A DNA stretch of 64,000 nt, from assembly GCA_021496925.1 (NCBI GenBank), contig CP053915.1, positions 2,294,001 through 2,358,000 of the forward strand. The letters run 5' to 3'. A program made the position numbers and the translations under genes. Of the stretch, positions 56,230 through 63,703 are shown piece by piece (position 1 is the first letter of the stretch; each line of letters opens with the position of its first letter). Under the pieces are notes generated by a model. It had not been told where the DNA came from, made no database searches, and worked only from the letters and a program-made list of their open reading frames with translations. The stretch is from Acidovorax sp. YS12. Lineage in GTDB: Bacteria; Pseudomonadota; Gammaproteobacteria; Burkholderiales; Burkholderiaceae_C.

Positions 56230-57153
56230 CTAGCCCGGCCCCGCCGCGCCCCCGTCCATCAGCAGGCCCTGGTGGCGCGCCACCACGTCGCGCAGGAAAT
56301 CCCACAGCGCCCGCACCCGCGCCAGGTCGCGGCGGTTCGCGGGCGCAGCGATCCAGAAGGTGCGCTGCACGTCGATCACCTCGGGCAGCACGGGCACCAG
56401 CTGCGGGCTGTGCGCCGCCATGAAGCACGGCAGCACCGCCAGCCCGCGCCCGGCGCACGCCACGTTGTACTGCGCCACCACGCTGGTGCTGCGCAGGGGC
56501 GTGTGCGCCTGCGGCACGACGGCGGCCAGGTAGCGCAGCTCGTTGCTGAACACCAGCTCCTCGACATAGCCCACGAAGCGGTGCCCGCGCAGGTCGCGCG
56601 GATGGGTGATGGGCGCATGGCGCGCCAGGTAGTCCCGGCTGGCGTACAGGCGCAGGCGGTAGTCGCACAGCTTGCTGCACACCTGGCCGCTGCTGTGCGG
56701 GCGCTCCACGTTCACGGCCAGGTCGGCCTCGCGCTGCGAGAGGTTGATGAAGCGCGGCACGATGAGCAGCTCGACCTGGATGCCCGGATGGCGCTCGGTG
56801 AAGTGGCTCAGGTGCTGGGCCAGGAAGAAGCTGCCGAACCCTTCGGTGGCCCCCAGGCACACGTGGCCGGTCAGCGCATGGCGCTCGCCGCCGATGTCCT
56901 CGCCCACCCGCACCATGGAGTTCTCCATCTGCTCCACATGCTCCAGCAGGCGGTGCCCGGCCATGGTCAGCACATGGCCGGCGGGGGTGCGCTCGAACAG
57001 CTGCGCCCCCAGCTCCTTCTCCAGCCGGTGCAGCCGGCGCGTGATGGTGGAGTGATCCACCTCCAGGCGGCGCGCCGCCTCCTGCGCGGACTGCGCGCGC
57101 ACCACGGCGAGAAACAGGCGCAGGTTGTCCCAGTTGGTGTGCTCGATAGCCAT
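56230..57153 (-). CDS. LysR-family transcriptional regulator
   Basis: The 307-residue protein has the N-terminal LysR helix-turn-helix ('NLRLFLAVVRAQSAQEAARRLEVDHSTITRRLHRLEKELGAQLFER') and the effector-binding domain with 'HLTGHVCLGATEGFG'-type start. It diverges from the ABC binding-protein gene at 57289, so it most likely controls that gene and mmsA. Its short second domain resembles AphB-type (LysR group near 'VDHSTITRRL') regulators. Inducer unknown. Confidence 0.92.
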   Translation of the reverse strand: MAIEHTNWDNLRLFLAVVRAQSAQEAARRLEVDHSTITRRLHRLEKELGAQLFERTPAGHVLTMAGHRLLEHVEQMENSMVRVGEDIGGERHALTGHVCLGATEGFGSFFLAQHLSHFTERHPGIQVELLIVPRFINLSQREADLAVNVERPHSSGQVCSKLCDYRLRLYASRDYLARHAPITHPRDLRGHRFVGYVEELVFSNELRYLAAVVPQAHTPLRSTSVVAQYNVACAGRGLAVLPCFMAAHSPQLVPVLPEVIDVQRTFWIAAPANRRDLARVRALWDFLRDVVARHQGLLMDGGAAGPG

Positions 57154-57171
57154 GGCGCTGCCGGTTGGTGG

Positions 57172-57217
57172 TGCAAATTTGCAAGAAGGATATGCCCAAA
57201 AACCGTATCCGTTTGCA
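57172..57217. promoter_or_regulatory. Palindromes in the LysR-divergent gap
   Basis: A perfect 12-bp palindrome TGCAAATTTGCA (57172-57183), an inverted repeat GGATA/TATCC with 13-base spacer (57188-57210), and a TTTGCA half-site (57212-57217). The gap is 135 bases and these are the only symmetrical signals seen. They are likely LysR binding sites. Confidence 0.5.
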
Positions 57218-57288
57218 GAAGTGCTGAATTAAAGTGGCCCTGGGCATGGCGCGCGCCAGAGACCCGCAAGACACCAAGGAGACATTTC

Positions 57289-58500
57289 ATGCGATTCATC
57301 CGACATTCGTTGGCCCTGGCCGTGCTCGCGCTCGGCGCCACGGCCCAGGCCCAGATTTCCGGCGACATGGTCAAGATCGGTGTGTTGACCGACATGGCCG
57401 GCCCCTACTCCGGCATGGGCGGCGCGGGCTCCGTGGTGGCCGCGAAGATGGCCGTTCAGGACTGCCTGCAGGCCGAGTGCAAGGGCATGAAGATCGAGGT
57501 GGTGAGCGCCGACCACCAGAACAAGGCCGACATCGCCGCGACCAAGGCGCGCGAGTGGCTGGACCGCGACGGCGTGGACGCCATCGCCGACATCACCAAC
57601 TCCGCCGCCGCGTTGGCCGTGCAGAAGCTGGTGCGCGAAAAGGGCGGCATCGCCATGCACAGCGGCCCGGCCACCACGCGCCTGACCGACGACGAGTGCG
57701 CGGAGAACGGCTTCCACTGGATGTTCGACACCTACTCTTCGGCCTCCGGCGCGGCCACCGCGCTGACGAAGAACGGCGACAAGAGCTGGTTCTTCGTCAC
57801 GGTGGACTACGCCTTCGGCCACTCGCTGGAAAAGGACGCCACCGAGATGGTGCAGGCCAACGGCGGCACGGTGCTGGGCAGCGTGCGCCACCCGCTGAAC
57901 GCGAGCGACTTCTCCTCCTTCATCCTGCAGGCGCAGAACTCCAAGGCCCAGGTGATCGGCCTGGCCAACGGCGCGCAGGACACGGTGAACGCCATCAAGG
58001 CGGCGCGCGAGTTCGGCATCGGCGGCAAGGGCCAGAAGGTGGCTTCACTGCTCATGTTCCTGACCGACGTGCACTCGCTCGGCCTGCGCCAGGCGCAGGG
58101 GCTGATGTTCTCCGAGGGCTTCTACTGGGACATGGACGAGAAGACCCGCGCCTTCGCCACCCGCTTCGAGAAGCTGCACAAGGGCTTCAAGCCCACCATG
58201 GTGCAGGCCGGCGTGTATTCCAGCGTGCGCCACTACCTGAAGGCCGTGGCGGCGGCCAAGACCGATGACTCCAAGGTCGTGGCCCCAAAGATGCGCGAGC
58301 TGCCCATCGACGACCCGGTGATGCGCAACGCCAGCATCCGCCCCGACGGCCGCGTGATCCACGACATGTACCTGTTCCAGGTCAAGGCCCCGAACGAATC
58401 CAAGGGCCCCTGGGACTACTACAAGACCGTCAGCACCATCCCCGCCAACATCGCCTTCAAGCCCCTGGCGCAGTCGAGCTGCCCGCTGGTGAAGAAGTGA
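57289..58500 (+). CDS. ABC transporter substrate-binding protein (branched-chain amino-acid type)
   Basis: Periplasmic binding protein of the Leu/Ile/Val type (Peripla_BP_6). The 403-residue precursor has a signal peptide (MRFIRHSLALAVLALGATAQA) and the core 'VKIGVLTDMAGPYSGMGGAGSVVAAKMAVQD'. No permease or ATPase genes are nearby, so it is an orphan that may use a transporter encoded elsewhere, or act as a sensor. CAAGGAGA precedes the ATG. Followed by mmsA after 17 bases. Confidence 0.9.
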   Translation: MRFIRHSLALAVLALGATAQAQISGDMVKIGVLTDMAGPYSGMGGAGSVVAAKMAVQDCLQAECKGMKIEVVSADHQNKADIAATKAREWLDRDGVDAIADITNSAAALAVQKLVREKGGIAMHSGPATTRLTDDECAENGFHWMFDTYSSASGAATALTKNGDKSWFFVTVDYAFGHSLEKDATEMVQANGGTVLGSVRHPLNASDFSSFILQAQNSKAQVIGLANGAQDTVNAIKAAREFGIGGKGQKVASLLMFLTDVHSLGLRQAQGLMFSEGFYWDMDEKTRAFATRFEKLHKGFKPTMVQAGVYSSVRHYLKAVAAAKTDDSKVVAPKMRELPIDDPVMRNASIRPDGRVIHDMYLFQVKAPNESKGPWDYYKTVSTIPANIAFKPLAQSSCPLVKK

Positions 58501-58517
58501 ACCCCGGAGCCCTCCAC

Positions 58518-60020
58518 ATGACCACCCCGACAACCATCCACCACTTCATCGGCGGCAAGCCCTACCCCTCCCAGGCCACCGCGTGGCGCGACGTGACCAA
58601 CCCCGCCACGCAGGAAGTCGTCGCCCGCGTGCCCTTCGCCACGCGCGACGAGGTGAACCTGGCCGTCGCCAACGCGCAAGAGGCCTTCCATACTTGGCGC
58701 AGCACCTCGCTGGGCGCGCGCATGCGCATCATGCTCAAGCTGCAGCACCTGATCCGCGAGCACACGGCCGAGCTGGCCCAGCTCATCACGCGCGAGCACG
58801 GCAAGACCCTGCCCGACGCCGAAGGCGAAGTGGCGCGCGGCCTGGAGGTGGTGGAGCACGCCTGCTCCATCACCACGCTGCAACTGGGCGAGATTGCCGA
58901 GAACGCCGCCACGGGCGTGGACGTGTACAACCTGCTGCAGCCGCTGGGCGTGGGCGCGGGCATCACGGCGTTCAACTTCCCCGTGATGCTGCCCTGCTTC
59001 ATGTTCCCCATGGCCATCGCCTGCGGCAACACCTTCGTGCTCAAGCCCTCGGAGCAGGACCCCAGCTCCACCATGCGCCTGGTGGAACTGGCGCACGAGG
59101 CCGGCGTACCGCCCGGCGTGCTCAACGTGGTGCACGGCGGCCCGGAAGTGGCCGACATGCTCTGCGACCACCCCGACATCAAGGCGCTGTCGTTCATCGG
59201 CTCCACGCACGTGGGCACGCACATCTACCGCCGCGCGAGCGAGGCGGGCAAGCGCGTGCAGTCGATGATGGGCGCCAAGAACCACTGCGTGGTGATGCCC
59301 GACGCGCCCAAGGAGCATGCGCTGAACAACCTGCTGGGCTCGGCCTTCGGCGCCGCCGGCCAGCGCTGCATGGCGAATTCGGTGGCCGTGTTCGTGGGCG
59401 CCGCGCGCGACTGGCTGCCCGAGCTGGTGGAAAAGTCCAAGGCCATGAAGGTCGGCCCCGGCACCGACCGCGGCGCCGACCTGGGGCCGCTGGTCAACCC
59501 GCGCGCCAAGGAGCGCGTGGTGGGCCTGATCGACTCCGGCGTGGCGCAGGGCGCCAAGCTGCTGCTGGATGGCCGCGGCTGCGTGGTGCCCGGCTACGAG
59601 AAGGGCAACTTCGTCGGCCCCACGGTGTTCGCCGACGTAACCGACGCCATGGACATCTACCAGCAGGAGATCTTCGGCCCCGTGCTCAACGTGGTCTGCG
59701 TGGACACGCTGGAAGACGCCATCGCCTTCATCAACCGCAACCCCAACGGCAACGGCACCTCCATCTTCACCAGCAGCGGCTGGGCGGCGCGCAAGTACCA
59801 GCACGACATCAATGTGGGCCAGGTGGGCATCAACGTGCCGATCCCCGTGCCCGTGGCCTATTTCAGCTTCACCGGCTCGCGCGCCTCCAAGCTCGGCGAC
59901 CTGGGCCCCAACGGCAAGCAGGCGGTGCAGTTCTGGACGCAGACCAAGACCGTCACCGCCCGCTGGTACGAGGAAGGCAGCCGCTCGGACGGGGTGAACA
60001 CCACCATTTCGATGAAGTAG
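58518..60020 (+). CDS. mmsA: CoA-acylating methylmalonate-semialdehyde dehydrogenase
   Basis: Oxidises methylmalonate or malonate semialdehyde to propionyl- or acetyl-CoA in valine, inositol or beta-alanine breakdown. The 500-residue aldehyde dehydrogenase has the catalytic cysteine in 'GAAGQRCMANSVAVFVG' and the NAD site 'FNFPVMLPCFMFPMAIACGNTFVLKPSEQDP', both typical of MmsA. ATG 58518 has GGAG upstream; a GTG at 58497 overlaps the preceding stop. Other MmsA-pathway genes are absent, so its pathway here is open. Confidence 0.93.
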   Translation: MTTPTTIHHFIGGKPYPSQATAWRDVTNPATQEVVARVPFATRDEVNLAVANAQEAFHTWRSTSLGARMRIMLKLQHLIREHTAELAQLITREHGKTLPDAEGEVARGLEVVEHACSITTLQLGEIAENAATGVDVYNLLQPLGVGAGITAFNFPVMLPCFMFPMAIACGNTFVLKPSEQDPSSTMRLVELAHEAGVPPGVLNVVHGGPEVADMLCDHPDIKALSFIGSTHVGTHIYRRASEAGKRVQSMMGAKNHCVVMPDAPKEHALNNLLGSAFGAAGQRCMANSVAVFVGAARDWLPELVEKSKAMKVGPGTDRGADLGPLVNPRAKERVVGLIDSGVAQGAKLLLDGRGCVVPGYEKGNFVGPTVFADVTDAMDIYQQEIFGPVLNVVCVDTLEDAIAFINRNPNGNGTSIFTSSGWAARKYQHDINVGQVGINVPIPVPVAYFSFTGSRASKLGDLGPNGKQAVQFWTQTKTVTARWYEEGSRSDGVNTTISMK

Positions 60021-60044
60021 GCCCAGCCCCTCCCCTCCTCCGGC

Positions 60045-60086
60045 AAGCGCTGGCGTCCCTGCGTTGCATGGCTGCCAGCGCTTTTT
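60045..60086 (+). terminator. Intergenic repeat copy 12 acting as terminator of mmsA
   Basis: Stem AAGCGCTGGC/GCCAGCGCTT (60045-60054 with 60074-60083) followed by TTTTTC. The loop is long (19 bases), but the tail is good. It is a copy of the common repeat in head-to-head form. Confidence 0.65.
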
Positions 60087-60112
60087 CAATGGCGTGCGCC
60101 ATTGCAGACAAA

Positions 60113-60165
60113 AATAGCCTGTAGCCCGCTCCAGGAAAGCGCCAGCAGCTATGAAAATAAAAGCG
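60113..60165. repeat. Intergenic repeat, copy 13
   Basis: 'AATAGCCTGTAGCCCGCTCC', then 'AAAGCGCCAGCAGCTATGAA'. Lies directly after copy 12, in tandem, before the convergent brnA gene. Confidence 0.65.
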
Positions 60166-60191
60166 TCTGCAGCACCTGCATAGCCTGCACG

Positions 60192-60470
60192 TCAGCGTGA
60201 ATGCTGCGCCACATACTCCCGCAGGACGCCGTCCATGCGCGACTGCCAACCATCGCCTGTGCTGCGAAAGAACGCCACGACCTCTGGCGACAGCCGGATG
60301 GTGGTCGGCACCTTGGTAGGCGTCTTTTGCGGCCCGCGCCGGCGAATGCCCAGTGTTTCCTGCAACGCCGGCGGCAGCACCTCAACGGCAGGACGGAACC
60401 TGGCCAAATCCTCCACCGTCAGTTCGCGGATCTCGCCATCCGCATCAATGAGGGGTTTGCGCTTGCTCAT
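60192..60470 (-). CDS. brnA: BrnA antitoxin
   Basis: Antitoxin of the BrnT/BrnA type II module. The 92-residue protein (MSKRKPLIDADGEIRELTVEDLARFRPA) has the C-terminal ribbon-helix-helix 'TTIRLSPEVVAFFRSTGDGWQSRMDGVLREYV', the hallmark of BrnA. It overlaps brnT by 26 bases and lies downstream of it, the usual toxin-first order for this family. Confidence 0.92.
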   Translation of the reverse strand: MSKRKPLIDADGEIRELTVEDLARFRPAVEVLPPALQETLGIRRRGPQKTPTKVPTTIRLSPEVVAFFRSTGDGWQSRMDGVLREYVAQHSR

Positions 60471-60723
60471 ATGCCTTGACCTCCCGGCTGTTCGCCCTGC
60501 GAAAGCTGATAACACGAATGCCACCGTCGATAGGAGTGAAGCAAAGCATGTGCAGACGCTGGCCAAGATAGCCGGCAGCCACATAACGCACCTCCGGGTA
60601 GGCCTTGCGTCCATCCACTGCAACGATGGCGCTGCTGAAATCGAATTCGGCGGCACGCACGAACGACAGGCCGCGCTCGGCAATGTTCCGCTCGTCCTTG
60701 GCGGGGTCGAACTCAATCAGCAT
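60445..60723 (-). CDS. brnT: BrnT toxin (RelE-like ribonuclease)
   Basis: Toxin that cuts RNA and stops growth. The 92-residue protein opens 'MLIEFDPAKDERNIAERGLSFVRAAEFDF' with 'EVRYVAAGYLGQRLHMLCFTPIDGGIRVISFRRANSREVKAYE', matching BrnT including the C-terminal RRAN-EV-Y pattern. First gene of the pair. A promoter with a symmetrical operator lies upstream. Confidence 0.92.
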   Translation of the reverse strand: MLIEFDPAKDERNIAERGLSFVRAAEFDFSSAIVAVDGRKAYPEVRYVAAGYLGQRLHMLCFTPIDGGIRVISFRRANSREVKAYEQAQTPH

Positions 60724-60732
60724 AGGTTAATC

Positions 60733-60776
60733 GTACATACACCCAGAGGTCGAAGCAAGCAAAATGTATGTACATA
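60733..60776 (-). promoter_or_regulatory. BrnTA promoter with inverted-repeat operator
   Basis: On the minus strand -35 TTGCTT (60757-60762) and -10 TATGTA (60734-60739) are 17 bases apart. The inverted repeat GTACATACA (60733-60741) with TGTATGTAC (60765-60773) brackets the promoter, and TATGTACATA (60767-60776) is a perfect palindrome. BrnA RHH protein is the expected repressor. Confidence 0.6.
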
Positions 60777-60808
60777 AATAGTGTTACCCCAAGAGCACAG
60801 TGACGGCC

Positions 60809-61876
60809 TCAGAAACGCCGGCTGATGGTGAAGCTGCCGTACACCGGCACCTCCTGCTGCCCCCGGAACTCGCGGCTGCGGTGGTAGCGCGCGAAGGCGA
60901 ACTTCCATTCGTCCCAGGTCACCGCGAGGCCGTAGCCGACATCCGCCACCAGCGCGCGCTTGTCCACGTGGTGGCTGGCCTTGAAGGTATTGCCGTCCAG
61001 GCTGATGTCGCGCAGCACCCACCGGGCGTCGGTGGCCACGAACAGGTGCCCCGCCCAGCCCTGCAGGCGCCCGGCCGCCCGCAGGGGCGTGGTGTTCTCG
61101 CCCGCCGGGCGCAGCGGCGCCGTGCCCAGGTCGTCGGGCAGGCGGTAGCCCCAGCGCAGTTCGGCCCCGGCATTGGCATAAGTGGCGAAATTGCCCAGGC
61201 TCGCACCCCAGTGGCCGGTGGCGTCCCAGCCCCACCCGTCGGTGGGCGCATACCGCACGCCGCGCCGGCGCTGCTCGTACAGCAGCTGCGCCACCGGCTC
61301 GTCACGCAGCTGGTTGTCCCAGCCGTCGAACGGGTCCACGCCGATGATGTGGTGCCAGCCGTTCTGCACCTGCCGCCCGCGCGCCGACGGCCCGACGATG
61401 CCCAGGCGCAACTGGGCCGTGTGCAGCGTGCCGTCGCGCCGGGCGTTGTAGCCCACGCTGAACAGCAGCGCGGCGGCATAGGGGCGGTCCTCGGCAATCA
61501 GGTCGGTGCGCGTGCGATCGGTGGGGGTGTAGAGCACCTGGCCGAAGCCGAGCACCATGTTCTGCTCGTCCTGCCCGCTGTGCTGCAGCCAGGACAGGTG
61601 CTTGTTCAGGCTGCGTACGGCCTCGGGCAGGCAAGGATCGTCCAGATCACGCGCGAGATTGGGCGAAACCCAGGTGGCCAGGAAGCCGTTGGAATAGCCC
61701 TGGTCCTGCCCCACGCCGCCGAACATGTCGTTGTCGATGCGCAGGTTGAACGTGGCGCCCGCGCCGGGGCCAGGGCATTCGTGCGCTCCCGCCTGGGCGG
61801 GCCATGGCAGGCAGGCGGCGGCCAGTGCCAGCACCAGCGCGCGGCCATGTGGATGCATGCGTTGAAGCGTGTTCAT
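60809..61876 (-). CDS. LpxR-family outer-membrane protein (DUF2219)
   Basis: Predicted beta-barrel lipid A 3'-O-deacylase. The 355-residue precursor has a signal peptide (to about residue 29), the 'LRIDNDMFGGVGQDQGYSNGFLATW' motif of LpxR (usually ND...YTNG), the catalytic region 'HHIIGVDPFDGWDNQLRDEP' and the C-terminal phenylalanine. The conserved threonine of YTNG is serine here. Start at ATG 61876; ATG 61858 is an alternative. Divergent from the YjjJ-like gene. Confidence 0.82.
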   Translation of the reverse strand: MNTLQRMHPHGRALVLALAAACLPWPAQAGAHECPGPGAGATFNLRIDNDMFGGVGQDQGYSNGFLATWVSPNLARDLDDPCLPEAVRSLNKHLSWLQHSGQDEQNMVLGFGQVLYTPTDRTRTDLIAEDRPYAAALLFSVGYNARRDGTLHTAQLRLGIVGPSARGRQVQNGWHHIIGVDPFDGWDNQLRDEPVAQLLYEQRRRGVRYAPTDGWGWDATGHWGASLGNFATYANAGAELRWGYRLPDDLGTAPLRPAGENTTPLRAAGRLQGWAGHLFVATDARWVLRDISLDGNTFKASHHVDKRALVADVGYGLAVTWDEWKFAFARYHRSREFRGQQEVPVYGSFTISRRF

Positions 61877-61927
61877 GGCCTGACAGCATAAGGGGCCCAC
61901 GGAATGACGCCCTGCGAACGCCAAGGA

Positions 61928-61993
61928 TATCTATTCATATTTCCGCATGATCGCAGAGTAATATCCGTCGGAACGCTTTATTTTATCTATTCA
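61928..61993. promoter_or_regulatory. Direct repeat TATCTATTCA in the promoter of the YjjJ-like gene
   Basis: TATCTATTCA at 61928-61937 and again at 61984-61993, 56 bases apart. The whole 61920-62008 stretch is AT-rich against its surroundings. An inverted repeat GGATAT/ATATCC also spans 61925-61966. The HTH protein encoded downstream may bind here. Confidence 0.4.
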
Positions 61994-62008
61994 AAAATTC
62001 ATTCCACC

Positions 62009-63355
62009 ATGGCCCGTGACCGCGACTTCGCTCTTCTGGCGCTGCAGGCATTGCGCCGCCAGGGCTGCGTGCTGGCCAGCGCCGAACTGCAGGCCGCGCT
62101 GGGCGTGAGCCAGCCCACCGTATCGCGCACGCTGGCGCCGCTGATCCAGGCGGGCCAGGTGCGCAAGGTGGGCGCGGCGCGCTCGCAGCGCTATGTGCTG
62201 CCACGCCACGTGCCCGGCGTGGGCAGCGAAGTGCGCGTGATGCGCATCGACGGCTTGGGCCAGCCCTCGCCGTTCGCGCGCATGGTGCCGCTCGAAGGCG
62301 GCGCCTTCTGGGTAGAGGAGGCCGATGGCCTGAACGCCCGGCACGATGGCCTGCCCTGGTTCCTGGAAGACATGCGCCCGCAGGGCTTCATGGGCCGTAC
62401 CTTCGCGCATGCCCATCCCGAACTGCAACTGGGCAGCGACCCGCGCCACTGGAGCGACGACGACGTGCTGCGCGCCATGACGCTGTACGGCGACGACCTG
62501 CCCGGCAACCTCATCATGGGCGACGGGGCCTTCCAGCGCTTTCATGCGCTGGCGCGGCGCGCGTCGCGCGTGGCCTGCGCGCACGACTACCCGCTGCTGG
62601 CCGACCAAGCCATGCGGGGCGCGCACCCCGGCTCCTCCGCCGGGGGAGAGCAGCCCAAGTTCTGCACCATCGCCGCAGGGCGGCACGTGATCGTGAAGTT
62701 CTCGCCTGGCGGCAACGCCCCCACCGACCAGCGCCTGCGCGACCTGCTGGTGTGCGAGCACCTGGCGCTGTGCACACTGGCGCAGGCCGGGCTGCCCGCG
62801 GCGCGCACGCAGCTCTTCGAGGGCGCGGGGCGCGTGTTCCTCGAATCCGAGCGCTTCGACCGCACGCCGCTGCGCGCCGAAGACGGCGATACGGGCCTGG
62901 GCGGGCGCATCGGCATGGTGTCGCTGCAGGTCTACAACGCCGAGTACGTGGGCGACATCGACAACTGGGCCGCCACCGCCGACCGCATGGCCGCACGCGG
63001 CCTGCTCACCCCGGCCGACGCGCGCACGCTGCGCCTGCTGGAGGCCTACGGCCAGCTCATCGCCAACACCGACCGGCACTACGGCAACATCTCGCTGGTG
63101 CTGCGTGACGACGATTGGGCGCTGTCGCCCACCTACGACATGCTGCCCATGCTCTACGCCCCGGTGGGCGGTGAACTGGTGCCGCAAGACTTCGCCAGCC
63201 GCCCGCTGCAACCCGCGGCCGCCACGCTGGGCGAGTGGCCCGAAGCGCAGGCGCTGGCGCAGCGCTTCTGGCGGGCGGCGGCGGCGGACGAACGGGTGTC
63301 GGCCGGCTTTCGCGCCATCGCGGCCGAGAATGCAGACATCGTCAGGCGCCACTGA
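62009..63355 (+). CDS. yjjJ: YjjJ-like HipA-family kinase with N-terminal HTH
   Basis: Single-chain HipA-type protein. The 448-residue product has a winged helix-turn-helix at residues about 5-60 (MARDRDFALLALQALRRQGCV...SQPTVSRTL), then the HipA kinase fold with ATP site 'SSAGGEQPKF' and lysine in 'VIVKFSPGG', catalytic 'NTDRHYGNISLVL' and the DFD-like 'SPTYDMLPMLYAP'. E. coli YjjJ has the same layout and similar length. No separate HipB gene is present. The open frame extends upstream to 61904, but the HTH fixes the start. Confidence 0.85.
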   Translation: MARDRDFALLALQALRRQGCVLASAELQAALGVSQPTVSRTLAPLIQAGQVRKVGAARSQRYVLPRHVPGVGSEVRVMRIDGLGQPSPFARMVPLEGGAFWVEEADGLNARHDGLPWFLEDMRPQGFMGRTFAHAHPELQLGSDPRHWSDDDVLRAMTLYGDDLPGNLIMGDGAFQRFHALARRASRVACAHDYPLLADQAMRGAHPGSSAGGEQPKFCTIAAGRHVIVKFSPGGNAPTDQRLRDLLVCEHLALCTLAQAGLPAARTQLFEGAGRVFLESERFDRTPLRAEDGDTGLGGRIGMVSLQVYNAEYVGDIDNWAATADRMAARGLLTPADARTLRLLEAYGQLIANTDRHYGNISLVLRDDDWALSPTYDMLPMLYAPVGGELVPQDFASRPLQPAAATLGEWPEAQALAQRFWRAAAADERVSAGFRAIAAENADIVRRH

Positions 63356-63703
63356 ACCCGTGCTGCGCAGCCTTCACGGCTGCGCAGACCACCAGCCCCG
63401 CCTGCGCAGCGCCCCAGGCTGAACAGCGGCGCTGCGCCGCCCGGGTTCCAGACCACGCCGTCTCCCGTCACGCCGCGATCGCCCTCCCAGCCGGCAGTCC
63501 CCCTGCGATGGGCAGGCAGCCGCAGCATGCAGCGAATCAGGCCAAAACAGCCCCCAGCCCTTGGCAGACAAGCCCTGGCAGCTATCAAATTTGTACATCG
63601 GTGTACACATCGGCCAGCGGCAGGTCGATGTCCGGGCCATCGATGCGGTGCCGGGATACCTGCTTGCTGTCCCCGCTTTCTTCGCTTCCCTTTTTTTGAA
63701 ACC
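63356..63703. repeat. Gene-poor gap with intergenic repeat copy 14 (63541-63593)
   Basis: 348 bases with no gene I can support. It contains one repeat copy ('GCCCCCAGCCCTTGGCAGAC'-type left half, then 'CAAGCCCTGGCAGCTATCAAA') and, just after it, TGTACATCGG-TGTACACATCGG, a near-direct repeat at 63593-63614 that might be a recombinase site. Confidence 0.55.

Noticed and set aside
63235..63699. Plus-strand frame overlapping the 3' end of the YjjJ-like gene and the following gap
   Set aside because: Mostly inside the real gene in a different frame, with no recognisable domain and no ribosome site.
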